A stretch of 12,031 bases of DNA from NCBI GenBank assembly GCA_958427375.1, contig CAUABY010000041.1, positions 1 through 12,031 on the forward strand, in the 5' to 3' direction. This DNA is from an uncultured Eubacteriales bacterium. GTDB taxonomy: Bacteria; Bacillota; Clostridia; Oscillospirales; Oscillospiraceae. Positions 5,778 through 12,031 of the stretch are shown here, in pieces (the first letter of the stretch is position 1; the number at the start of each line of letters is the position of its first letter). The translations under genes were made by a program, and so were the position numbers. The notes beneath the pieces were generated by a model. The model was not told the DNA's origin. It saw nothing but the letters and a program-made list of their open reading frames with translations, and ran no database searches.

Positions 5778-6362
5778 ATGAACGAGAAGCTTAAAATGGG
5801 CTTTGCCATGTGCGGCTCATACTGCACCTATGACACGGTTTTTGCCGAGGCGGAGAAGCTTGCCGCGCGCTATGATTTGGTGCCGATTATGAGCGAGACC
5901 GCCGCCGAGACCGACAGCCGTTTCGGCGCGGCGAGCATGAACATACGCAGACTCATGGACATAACCGGGCGCAATGTCGTCACCACCATCGCCGAGGCGG
6001 AGCCACTGGGGCCGAGCCGTCCGCTGGATGTGCTGGTCATCGCGCCGTGTACGGGCAACACCCTTGCAAAGCTCGCCCACGGCATCACGGACAGCGCCGT
6101 CACCATGGCGGCAAAGGCGCATCTGCGAAACGGAAAGCCGCTCGTCATCGCGTTTTCGACGAACGACGGGCTGTCCGGCTCGGCGGAGAACATAGCGCGG
6201 CTTCTAAACCGCAAAAACGTGTACTTTGTACCCTTCGGGCAGGACAACGCGGCGAAAAAGCCGCGCTCGCTGCAAGCGGATTTCTCCCTCATCGGCGAGA
6301 CTGCCGAAGCCGCCCTGCGCGGCTGGCAGCTCCAGCCAATCTTGACAGCCAAAGGGCGCTGA
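5778..6362 (+). CDS. dpaB: Dipicolinate synthase subunit B (SpoVFB, flavoprotein family)
   Basis: This is the second subunit of dipicolinate synthase and belongs to the flavoprotein (FMN-binding, UbiX/Dfp-like) fold. The 194-residue product shows MGFAMCGSYCTYDT (7-20) at the flavin-binding start. It also has VLVIAPCTGNTLAKLAHGITD (85-105) and the dipicolinate synthase-specific VPFGQDNAAKKPRSL (151-165). The start is the ATG at 5778: AGGAGG (5766-5771) is 6 bases upstream and overlaps the last codons of dpaA. An in-frame ATG 30 bases earlier lies within dpaA and has no better site. Only one base separates the dpaA stop from this start, so translation is probably coupled. A strong terminator follows. 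Confidence 0.94.
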   Translation: MNEKLKMGFAMCGSYCTYDTVFAEAEKLAARYDLVPIMSETAAETDSRFGAASMNIRRLMDITGRNVVTTIAEAEPLGPSRPLDVLVIAPCTGNTLAKLAHGITDSAVTMAAKAHLRNGKPLVIAFSTNDGLSGSAENIARLLNRKNVYFVPFGQDNAAKKPRSLQADFSLIGETAEAALRGWQLQPILTAKGR

Positions 6363-6384
6363 GGAAGTCATTTAAACATGTTAA

Positions 6385-6418
6385 GGAGCTTCTCTGACTG
6401 AGAAGCTCCAATTTTTTT
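6385..6418 (+). terminator. Rho-independent terminator of the dpaAB operon
   Basis: GGAGCTTCTC (6385-6394) and GAGAAGCTCC (6400-6409) form a perfect 10-bp stem with a 5-base loop, followed by AA and seven T. It starts 22 bases after the dpaB stop and closes the operon before the convergent diguanylate cyclase gene. Confidence 0.93.
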
Positions 6419-6480
6419 ATCTTATATTCCCGCCCGCGCTGCAGGCGCCGCTTCTGAGTATGCCGCACTCAATGCCGCTC

Positions 6481-7929
6481 TCAGCGTGACTCGTTATGGC
6501 GGCGGTCAACGCTGGAGTCCTTATAGAACTCGCGCTTCGCGTCGTACATCCGCTGGTCCGCGATTTTGGCAAGCTCCGTCAGCGGCTTGTCCGGGAACTC
6601 CGCGACGCGGACATAGGCGCAGGACGCGGAGAGGTTCTGCACACCATTCTCCCGCGCTTTGGCTATCATTTGCGTAAGCTTGTTCAGCATGCGCTCAAGC
6701 TGCGGCTCGTCGGCGAAGAGCAGCGCCACAAACTCATCTCCGCCTATGCGGAAAAGCTCGCCTCTGTCGCCGAAGCAGGCTTTCGCACACTCGGCCATGG
6801 CCTTGATGTACTTGTCCCCGGCATCATGCCCGTATGTATCATTTACGTACTTCAGGCCGTTGATGTCCATGGATATATAAACAAAGTCCTCGCTCAGGGG
6901 TGAACTGCTGTAAAACCGCATGTGGCTTTCATAGGCGCGGCGATTCAAAAAGCCCGTCATAAAGTCGGTATTTGCGTTTTTTGTCTCCTTATCGGCATAG
7001 GCGTAAACCCTGCGTATAATGAACACGGACACGGTGATGGCGATGAAAAGATAGAGTGTGACAAGCCCCAGAATGAGAGGGATGTTCCTGTTGACAACGT
7101 CCAGATCCTGCACCACGGCCGCAATGTGCTCGCCGCAGTCACGAAGCGCGTAATATGAGGGCTCCCCGTTTACCCTGCCTGAGAGCAGCACCCCGTCAGC
7201 AGTGCCGGAGGAGCGGTCTATGCCAATCTTGTCAAGCGTCATGCCGACAACCGCCGCGTCGGTCGCGCCTATGATTTTGCCGGAAGCATTGTCCGCCATG
7301 AGCATCGTAACTCCGTTGTAGGTCGGCAGTATCTGCATGGTCTCGCTGATGCTGAGCGTTTTAAGCTCGTCAGTAAGCCGCGTCGGCTCTATGCCGATTT
7401 GAAGCATACGTGTCCCGTCCTCATTCCAGCAGATGGCGTACATCATCGGCTTACCCTCGGCGGTGTTGGGTGTGACACCCTGGCACATGGACAGTGTCTT
7501 GTCACTGAGCATGGGGCGGAAAAAGCCCATCTGCTCGCCGGAATCAAAGGAGTAGCCGTAATACTGCGGATGCGTTCCGGCATAGATAACGCCGCTGCTG
7601 TCAAAAAGATGTATCTCGTCCACCTTTATGAGCTCCGCTATCTTGCGGAGCTCCTCTATGTCCTCACACTTTTCGGGGCTGAGGTCAAGAATATATGATA
7701 CGGCCCTGGCGCGCATCGTGTAATCCTCCATCAATGAGAGTTCCAAAAGCGCGTCACGCTCCTGATTGCTGGTGATGAGATCTTCAAGCTGATTGAGAAG
7801 AATAATGGAGGTCTGCTCGGTATTCTGGCGGATTTGTGTTTTCTGCAAGCAGAAAAGAATTGCCAGCAGTAGGGCAACGGTGACCAAAAGAACCAATATG
7901 ATAAGCGACTTTCTTGTCTTTTCCCTCAT
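6481..7929 (-). CDS. Membrane-anchored diguanylate cyclase (GGDEF domain) with extracytoplasmic sensor
   Basis: The GGDEF domain condenses two GTP into cyclic di-GMP, a second messenger controlling attachment, motility and surface-protein release. Numbering here counts a TTG codon at 7930-7932 as residue 1; the annotated ATG at 7929 is residue 2. Segments: a membrane helix (about 9-29), an extracytoplasmic region of ~250 residues (30-283) with Cache-like sequence such as EIHLFDSSGVIYAGT, a second helix (about 284-306), then GGDEF from about 320 (DFMTGFLNRRAY, FVYISMDINGLKYVND, FRIGGDEFVALL). The active-site GGDEF is intact at 397-401. The inhibitory I-site RxxD expected just upstream is absent (GDRG there). 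The ATG has GGGGAG in front and seems better than the TTG. No EAL domain is fused. It is divergent from the secreted repeat protein gene. Confidence 0.92.
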   Translation of the reverse strand: MREKTRKSLIILVLLVTVALLLAILFCLQKTQIRQNTEQTSIILLNQLEDLITSNQERDALLELSLMEDYTMRARAVSYILDLSPEKCEDIEELRKIAELIKVDEIHLFDSSGVIYAGTHPQYYGYSFDSGEQMGFFRPMLSDKTLSMCQGVTPNTAEGKPMMYAICWNEDGTRMLQIGIEPTRLTDELKTLSISETMQILPTYNGVTMLMADNASGKIIGATDAAVVGMTLDKIGIDRSSGTADGVLLSGRVNGEPSYYALRDCGEHIAAVVQDLDVVNRNIPLILGLVTLYLFIAITVSVFIIRRVYAYADKETKNANTDFMTGFLNRRAYESHMRFYSSSPLSEDFVYISMDINGLKYVNDTYGHDAGDKYIKAMAECAKACFGDRGELFRIGGDEFVALLFADEPQLERMLNKLTQMIAKARENGVQNLSASCAYVRVAEFPDKPLTELAKIADQRMYDAKREFYKDSSVDRRHNESR

Positions 7930-7967
7930 CAAATTGCTCCCCTCCCCGGTGAGGCGTTAAATGCGCC

Positions 7968-7979
7968 GCTGATATCAGC
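7968..7979. promoter_or_regulatory. 12-bp perfect palindrome in the cyclase 5' leader
   Basis: GCTGATATCAGC is a perfect palindrome between the predicted promoter and the ribosome binding site of the diguanylate cyclase gene. The position suits a repressor operator, but no regulator is encoded nearby, so the role is inferred. Directly next to it (7985-8002) two near-identical 9-mers ATTAGATCT and ATTAGATTT lie in tandem. Confidence 0.4.
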
Positions 7980-8007
7980 ACAAAATTAGATCTATTAGAT
8001 TTATTTT

Positions 8008-8036
8008 ATAATATCATAAGGGAAAAATATTTACAA
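8008..8036 (-). promoter_or_regulatory. Sigma-A-like promoter of the diguanylate cyclase gene
   Basis: On the minus strand: -35 TTGTAA (8031-8036), a 17-bp spacer, and -10 TATTAT (8008-8013) preceded by TGA, giving an extended -10 (TGnTATTAT). It leaves a leader of about 70 bases before the ATG at 7929. Confidence 0.65.
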
Positions 8037-8212
8037 TACGGCATTTCATTTAAATTGCTGAAAAAGTTGTAAGAAACGCCGCCTTCGCGCCGCCGCCCGC
8101 CGGATCGCGCCCAGCTCAAAATCTGCACAGCGCGCGGGCCGGTTCGGACAAATTTCTGCATCCGGCCGGGCTATAATCAGATTGCAAATTAAGTTTACAT
8201 AAAAAGTTTCTG

Positions 8213-8241
8213 TTGCAATGGAACAAAGTTAATATTAAAAT
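8213..8241 (+). promoter_or_regulatory. Sigma-A-like promoter of the secreted repeat protein gene
   Basis: -35 TTGCAA (8213-8218), a 17-bp spacer, and -10 TAAAAT (8236-8241), followed by an AT-rich start region. This implies a leader of about 140 bases before the ATG at 8388. A lone TATAAT at 8172-8177 lacks a -35 at a suitable distance. Confidence 0.55.
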
Positions 8242-8387
8242 AGTCTATATAAGTGCAGACGGGGCGCATACCGCGAAAAACGGCGGGTATTCAGCCCTCC
8301 GCCGGCAGACCCCGCCGCGGAATGCGGCGCGGGCAGGATTTTCAGGCGAAAGTATTAAAAACTTGTGTAATAGAAGGGAGCTCACCA

Positions 8388-9638
8388 ATGAAAATGAAAC
8401 GATTCCTCTCAAGCCTTACGGTGCTGGTGTTCGCGCTGTGCCTTATATCCTCCACGGCGTTCGCGGCCCCCGCGCCATCCTCCTCGCCCGGCGCCGACCC
8501 GGCTCCGGCGGCTTCGCCCGCGGCCGCGGCCTCTCCGGCGCCTGCTCTTGTCATCGAGCCGGGCTCGGTTATCATAAACACGGAGGGTGAGACGCTCTAT
8601 AACGACGGGGACACTGTATTCAATAATTTCGGCACCGTTTATAATAACGGCGGCATTGTCTTTAATAACGGCGGCACCGTGTACAATAACAGCGGCACGG
8701 TCTATAATAACGGCGGTATCGTCTACAACAACGGCGCGCTCGTCTACAACAATGACGGCACGGTCTACAATAACGGCGAGGCCGGGATAGCGCCGGCGGA
8801 TGGCGGCACGGTGCCCGCGATGGCCGAGCGCCTTTTTGAAATCAGCTTCGCCGCCGACTACAGCGCCCTGTGCGACATAGAGGGGCTGACCGAGCGCGGC
8901 GGCAGCAGCTTTATTGAACCCGACGGCGCGGCGGTGATAACGGCAAAGCCCGGCCTTGCGCTTGTCAGCGCCTCCACCGACACCGGCGCCTGCACCATCG
9001 ACAGCGAGGGTGCGGTCACGCTCGACCGCGTTGACCATGACGGCACGCTGACCCTTGGCTTCACCGTGGCCGCGCCGGTGATAAACCCGGAGGGCGGCAG
9101 CTATGCCGAGGGGCGCGATATTACAATCAGCTGTGAGGCCGAGGGCGCGGTAATCTACTACACCACCAACGGCAGCGAGCCTGACAGCAAAAGCCAGAAA
9201 TACGTAAAACCCTTTGAAATAGAGGATAGCTGCGTTGTGCGCGCCGTGGCCATGGTGGACGGCGCCGGGCACAGCGAGATTGTAGAGGAGACCTTTGTCT
9301 ATCCCGACGCGGAGGATGTGGACTTTGGCCGCGAGACCGAGGGCTATCTCGACGTGGACGAGAAAGCGGTCGTGGTGAGAAACACCGGCCTTGCCTCTCT
9401 CGTCATCGAGAGCGCCGAGCTTGGCGGTGCGGATAAGGACAGCTTCACCCTCAGCAGTGAGAAGGGGGCAACCATCGCCTCCGGGCAGAGCAATTCCCGC
9501 ACGTGGAAGGTCGCGCCCGTGAAGGGGCTTAGCGCGGGCGAGTATGAGGCGGATGTAATCTTTACCCTCTCCTCCGGCGACACCTTCACCGTGGAGCTTG
9601 AGTTTGACGTGGAGAAGGCGGACGGAAAGCGCGCCTGA
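8388..9638 (+). CDS. Secreted repeat protein: heptad repeats plus chitobiase-C-like and Ig/ASH-like domains
   Basis: The 416-residue product has a clear signal peptide (MKMKRFLSSL..., predicted cleavage after AFA at residue 26) and an Ala/Pro/Ser linker to about residue 55. Nine heptads of the form [YF]NNxGxV follow (71-133). A middle region (about 150-208) leads to a domain with GGSY...AVIYYTTNGSEPDSKSQKY (about 206-272), typical of the chitobiase/beta-hexosaminidase C-terminal (CHB_HEX_C) fold. The final beta-sandwich-like domain (about 290-412) has FG...VVVRNTGLASLVIESAEL, GADKDSFTLS and GLSAGEYEADV. That resembles ASH/DUF1573-type Ig domains. There is no LPXTG signal or C-terminal membrane helix, so it is probably released or bound non-covalently. 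GAAGGGAG precedes the ATG; an upstream in-frame ATG at 8253 would bury the signal peptide. Function is unknown, perhaps surface or matrix adhesion. Confidence 0.85.
   Translation: MKMKRFLSSLTVLVFALCLISSTAFAAPAPSSSPGADPAPAASPAAAASPAPALVIEPGSVIINTEGETLYNDGDTVFNNFGTVYNNGGIVFNNGGTVYNNSGTVYNNGGIVYNNGALVYNNDGTVYNNGEAGIAPADGGTVPAMAERLFEISFAADYSALCDIEGLTERGGSSFIEPDGAAVITAKPGLALVSASTDTGACTIDSEGAVTLDRVDHDGTLTLGFTVAAPVINPEGGSYAEGRDITISCEAEGAVIYYTTNGSEPDSKSQKYVKPFEIEDSCVVRAVAMVDGAGHSEIVEETFVYPDAEDVDFGRETEGYLDVDEKAVVVRNTGLASLVIESAELGGADKDSFTLSSEKGATIASGQSNSRTWKVAPVKGLSAGEYEADVIFTLSSGDTFTVELEFDVEKADGKRA
8598..8786 (+). repeat. Nine tandem 21-bp repeats encoding [YF]NNxGxV heptads
   Basis: Nine in-frame 21-base units encode YNDGDTV, FNNFGTV, YNNGGIV, FNNGGTV, YNNSGTV, YNNGGIV, YNNGALV, YNNDGTV and YNNGEAG. 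The aromatic, Asn, Gly and Val positions are fixed, while synonymous codons (TAT/TAC, AAT/AAC, GTC/GTG/GTT) differ between units. That suggests an old repeat kept by selection on the protein rather than a fresh DNA expansion. Regular spacing of a beta-branched and an aromatic residue fits a beta-solenoid or stacked-strand structure. Confidence 0.9.
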
Positions 9639-9749
9639 GCCCCGGCGCGCACCGCGGCCATGTTCCGACAAAAACTTGATATCCTCTTACAGCCGTCAAG
9701 GTAAAATTTCGCCCTTTATTTACCGCGGACAGGTCAAATATCTGCTTTT

Positions 9750-9775
9750 TTAGACACATCACGCACATTGTCTAA
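9750..9775. promoter_or_regulatory. Inverted repeat (possible operator) upstream of the reductase promoter
   Basis: TTAGACA (9750-9756) and TGTCTAA (9769-9775) are perfect 7-bp inverted repeats separated by 12 bases. They end 42 bases upstream of the -35 box, a placement typical of an activator or LysR/TetR-type operator. No T-run follows on either strand in the terminator sense. No regulator gene lies in the window. Confidence 0.4.
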
Positions 9776-9817
9776 GCACATTTTGCTAAATATCCAACAA
9801 AAAAGGCAAGTTATCAA

Positions 9818-9846
9818 TTGATTTATTTGGGCAGTTACGTTATAAT
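9818..9846 (+). promoter_or_regulatory. Strong sigma-A-like promoter of the OYE-type reductase
   Basis: -35 TTGATT (9818-9823), a 17-bp spacer, and a perfect -10 TATAAT (9841-9846). A palindrome ATCAATTGAT (9813-9822) overlaps the -35 box and could bind a repressor. The predicted transcript has a leader of roughly 95 bases. Confidence 0.75.
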
Positions 9847-9872
9847 TACCTTATCCTTGTGTAGAGATTAAC

Positions 9873-9894
9873 GGTGTGCCGCACCCGGTACACC
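9873..9894 (+). promoter_or_regulatory. Hairpin in the reductase mRNA leader
   Basis: GGTGTGCCG (9873-9881) pairs with CGGTACACC (9886-9894), 9 bp with one G-U wobble, around a CACC loop. There is no T-run. It lies about 20 bases after the predicted start of transcription and could stabilise the 5' end of the mRNA. I do not recognise a riboswitch. Confidence 0.45.
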
Positions 9895-9949
9895 ACTCGG
9901 CGACACAAAATCGTCACGACAAATAAAAATATGAAAGGAAGCGAAGTAT

Positions 9950-12031
9950 TTGAAAGAACAGTACAAACCCCTATTTACACCATGGAAGATTGGTAATGTG
10001 GAGATTAAGAACCGCCTCGTGCAGTGCTCCATGGGCGGTACTTCCCTTTTCGGCTGGCTGGAGCCGAACCATTTCGACAAAGAGGCGGCACACTTCCTGC
10101 TCAACCGCGCGCAGGACGGCGTCGGCCTTATCCTGCCCGGCATGCAGTGCGTGCGTGATACCATGGGTATCCCCGGCAGAAAGTGGCTGTACCAGAACGA
10201 CGCTATGTTCAAGGCTCTCAAGCCCTATATGGATGAGTTCCATAAGACCGGCGCGAAGCTCTTTATTCAGCTCGCCGCTGGCTTTGGGCGCTCGATGGCT
10301 ATAAATGGCTGGATGACCGTGCTGGCAAAGAACGACCTGCTCAACAAGCTTGCTTCCCCGATAGTGGACGTGCAGTATGCCTGCGCCTCCGCCTCGGCCA
10401 CTCCCAACCGCTGGGCTGAGGATGTCAAGTCCCGCCCGATGACCGTCAAGGAAATCCACGAGATGGTTGAGGCTTTCGGTAAGACCGCCAAGCGCCTGAG
10501 AGAGGCCGGGGTCGACGGCGTTGAAATCCACGCCGTTCACGAGGGCTACCTGCTCGACCAGTTCACCATGAAAAACTGGAACTTCCGTACTGACGAGTAC
10601 GGCGGATCCTTTGAGAACCGCTACCGCTTCCCGGTTGAAATCGTGCAGTGCATCAAGCGCTATGCCGGTGATGACTTCCCCGTCTCCCTGCGCTACTCCG
10701 TCGTCTCCAAGACCAAGGGCTGGGGCAAGGGCGCCGTCCCCGAAGATACCGATTTCGAGGAATTCGGCCGCGATATGGAAGAGTCCGAGCGCGCCATCAA
10801 GTACCTGGGCGACGCCGGCTATGACATGTTCAACTGCGACAACGGCACCTATGACGCCTGGTACTGGGCACATCCGCCTCAGTACATGCCGGATAACTGC
10901 AACCTTGAGTATGTCGAGTACATCAAGAAGTTCACCGACAAGCCCGTCGTCTGCGCCGGCCGTATGGACCCGGTCAAGGCCGCGGAGGAGATTGCCGCCG
11001 GCCGTCTCGACGCTGTCGCCATCGCGCGCCAGAACCTTGTTGACCACGAGTGGGTTCACAAGATTATGGAGGGCCGCGAGGATGAGATCAAGCCCTGCAT
11101 CCGCTGCCACAACGGCTGCTTTAACTTCGCTAAGTACAAGGGCACGTCCAACCTGCAGAAGCTGGATGACTCCCTGCACCTCGCCCGCTGCGCCCTGAAC
11201 CCGACCACCATGCAGCATAAGAAGTACAAGATAGTGCCCACCAAGAAGCCCAAGAAGGTTGCCATCATCGGCGGCGGCGTGGGCGGCATGGAGAGCGCGC
11301 TTGTGCTCAAGCAGCGCGGCCATATCCCCACCATCTTTGAAAAGACCGGCGAGCTCGGCGGCCTCTTCCTCACCGCCTCCGCCATGACCTTCAAGGAGAA
11401 CGACAAGGAGCTCATCCGCTGGTACGTCAATGAGATTGCAAAGCAGGGCATCGACGTGCGCCTCAATACCGAGGTCAACGACGTCAACACCCTCGGCGGC
11501 TTTGATGAGATAATCGTGGCGACCGGCTCCGTGCCGAGAACCATGCCCGGCATCAAGGGCTTTGACAAGACCCTCACCTTCACCCAGATTCTCAAGGATA
11601 AGGTTGAGACCGGCGACAAGGTGCTCTTCATCGGCGGCGGCCAGTCCTCCTGCGAGGCGGCGTATGACATGCTGCTCAACTTCGGCAAGCACCCGATTAT
11701 CGTTGAGTACGCCAATGACCTTATTGCCGCACAGGCGACCTGCCTTGCCAACACCTCCTTCCTGCGTGACGCGCTGGAGTTCCATCAGGTGCCCGTGTAT
11801 CTCAACTCCACCGTTACAGAGATTACCGACAAGGGCTGCACCGTTAAGAACGTCAAGACCGGCGAGACCTTCTTCGTCGAGTGCGACAGCGTTGTCAACG
11901 GCATCGGCTTCGTGCCCACCCCTGTTGGCGGCAAGAACAACAAGAAGGTTCACAGAGTCGGCGACTGCGTGGCTATTGGCAACCTGCGCACCGTTATCTG
12001 GCGCGCATGGGACGTCTGCATGAAGATATAA
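9950..12031 (+). CDS. Old Yellow Enzyme-family NADH:flavin oxidoreductase with 4Fe-4S and FAD/NAD domains (BaiCD/FadH-like)
   Basis: A complete 693-residue enzyme of the 2,4-dienoyl-CoA reductase/BaiCD/BaiH class; such enzymes reduce activated C=C bonds using FMN, a 4Fe-4S cluster and FAD with NAD(P)H. Domains: an FMN TIM barrel (about 5-375) with LFTPWKIGNVEIKNRLV (8-24), VEIHAVHEGYLLDQF (191-205; Tyr200 at the place of the FadH catalytic Tyr) and RTDEYGGSFENRYRF (213-227). A cluster motif CIRCHNGC (Cys383, 386, 390) with Cys414 follows. An FAD-binding GGGVGGMESA (441-450) and an NAD-binding IGGGQSSCEA (561-570) complete it. The start is TTG, chosen because AAAGGAAG lies 8 bases upstream and the family N-terminus begins there; the first in-frame ATG would delete barrel strand one. 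Codon use is strongly biased (mostly AAG, AAC, ATC, CGC). The substrate (bile acid, steroid, enoyl-CoA or aryl acrylate) cannot be told. Confidence 0.9.
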   Translation: MKEQYKPLFTPWKIGNVEIKNRLVQCSMGGTSLFGWLEPNHFDKEAAHFLLNRAQDGVGLILPGMQCVRDTMGIPGRKWLYQNDAMFKALKPYMDEFHKTGAKLFIQLAAGFGRSMAINGWMTVLAKNDLLNKLASPIVDVQYACASASATPNRWAEDVKSRPMTVKEIHEMVEAFGKTAKRLREAGVDGVEIHAVHEGYLLDQFTMKNWNFRTDEYGGSFENRYRFPVEIVQCIKRYAGDDFPVSLRYSVVSKTKGWGKGAVPEDTDFEEFGRDMEESERAIKYLGDAGYDMFNCDNGTYDAWYWAHPPQYMPDNCNLEYVEYIKKFTDKPVVCAGRMDPVKAAEEIAAGRLDAVAIARQNLVDHEWVHKIMEGREDEIKPCIRCHNGCFNFAKYKGTSNLQKLDDSLHLARCALNPTTMQHKKYKIVPTKKPKKVAIIGGGVGGMESALVLKQRGHIPTIFEKTGELGGLFLTASAMTFKENDKELIRWYVNEIAKQGIDVRLNTEVNDVNTLGGFDEIIVATGSVPRTMPGIKGFDKTLTFTQILKDKVETGDKVLFIGGGQSSCEAAYDMLLNFGKHPIIVEYANDLIAAQATCLANTSFLRDALEFHQVPVYLNSTVTEITDKGCTVKNVKTGETFFVECDSVVNGIGFVPTPVGGKNNKKVHRVGDCVAIGNLRTVIWRAWDVCMKI

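Larger units (their letters stand above)
7930..8387. other. Divergent intergenic region between the cyclase and the secreted protein gene
   Basis: This 458-base gap holds no convincing gene. It contains an AT-rich block (7980-8050) with the cyclase promoter and a GC-rich block (8080-8170). A second AT-rich block (8171-8250) carries the promoter of the secreted protein gene. A GC-rich leader with weak hairpins (for example ATACC/GGTAT and CCCG...CGGG near 8265-8335) precedes the 8388 start. GGCCGG (8137-8142) can pair with CCGGCC (8162-8167), and ATTGCAA (8181-8187) with TTGCAAT (8213-8219), but these are short. I looked for c-di-GMP riboswitch landmarks in the leader and did not see them. Confidence 0.6.
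9639..9949 (+). other. Promoter and leader region upstream of the OYE-type reductase
   Basis: This 311-base gap holds no gene that I can support. It is AT-rich from about 9670. In order it contains: a GC hairpin bridging the end of the upstream gene (9629-9650, no T-run); an inverted repeat at 9750-9775; a promoter at 9818-9846 with a palindrome over its -35; and a leader hairpin at 9873-9894. No clear terminator for the secreted protein gene is visible. Confidence 0.6.

Noticed and set aside
8241..8387. c-di-GMP riboswitch in the leader of the secreted protein gene
   Set aside because: It was sought because a diguanylate cyclase is adjacent. None of the conserved GEMM-type sequence blocks could be found.
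8598..8786. CRISPR array
   Set aside because: The 21-bp units are contiguous, in frame and without unique spacers, so they are coding repeats.
9629..9650. Hairpin at the end of the secreted protein gene as a terminator
   Set aside because: The GCGCGCC/GGCGCGC stem is good but no T-run follows.
8409..9671. Long minus-strand frame antisense to the secreted protein
   Set aside because: It mirrors the real gene, which has a signal peptide and recognisable domains. The antisense product is low-complexity Arg/Gly/Val.
9931..9996. Small ATG frame overlapping the TTG start of the reductase
   Set aside because: It has 21 codons in another frame and no ribosome binding site before its ATG. The AAAGGAAG inside it serves the TTG start.
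9971..11953. 660-codon minus-strand frame antisense to the reductase
   Set aside because: Striking in length, but it results from the codon bias of the reductase gene. It is Leu/Val/Gly-rich with no domain logic.

Overview
The window looks like chromosome of a GC-rich, spore-forming anaerobic member of the Clostridia (an Oscillospiraceae-like gut firmicute is my best guess). The basis is: spore genes (spoIID, dipicolinate synthase dpaA and dpaB), strong GGAGG-type ribosome binding sites with TTGACA/TATAAT-like promoters, an Fe-S/flavin enoate reductase typical of anaerobes, and intergenic repeats of a kind I associate from memory with Oscillospiraceae. Taxonomy is inference, not read directly.

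Layout, left to right. (1) 7-1566: a CPBP/CAAX-type intramembrane protease, then trmO (tRNA t6A37 methyltransferase), whose last ~27 codons run into a dense structured element at 1526-1803 that ends in a terminator. (2) 1849-2873: an unrecognised 8-TM membrane protein on the minus strand, sharing a 122-base divergent promoter region with spoIID. (3) 2874-4662: spoIID on the plus strand, an intergenic repeat cluster (about 4001-4160), and a minus-strand dihydrofolate reductase gene converging on it. (4) 4663-4915: a rho-independent hairpin followed directly by a 166-bp palindromic, TA-flanked MITE-like element. (5) 4916-6418: the dpaA-dpaB operon for spore dipicolinic acid, closed by a strong terminator. 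(6) 6481-8387: a membrane-anchored diguanylate cyclase on the minus strand, then a 458-base divergent region with a good promoter facing each way. (7) 8388-9638: a secreted repeat protein with nine heptads of the [YF]NNxGxV type, a chitobiase-C-terminal-like domain and an Ig-like/ASH-like domain. (8) 9639-12031: a promoter region rich in inverted repeats, then a complete 693-residue Old Yellow Enzyme/4Fe-4S/FAD reductase of the BaiCD/FadH type, which stops on the last base of the window.

The genes do not form one pathway. spoIID (engulfment) and dpaAB (core dipicolinate) both serve sporulation but are separated by folA and the repeats. The diguanylate cyclase and the secreted repeat protein are divergent neighbours and could be co-regulated. 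The OYE-type reductase is an independent, apparently strongly expressed catabolic or electron-sink enzyme. The most notable non-coding content is the set of small palindromic elements, two of which appear to have supplied the C-terminal codons of neighbouring housekeeping genes (trmO and folA). I found no CRISPR array, tRNA, rRNA or complete transposase gene.
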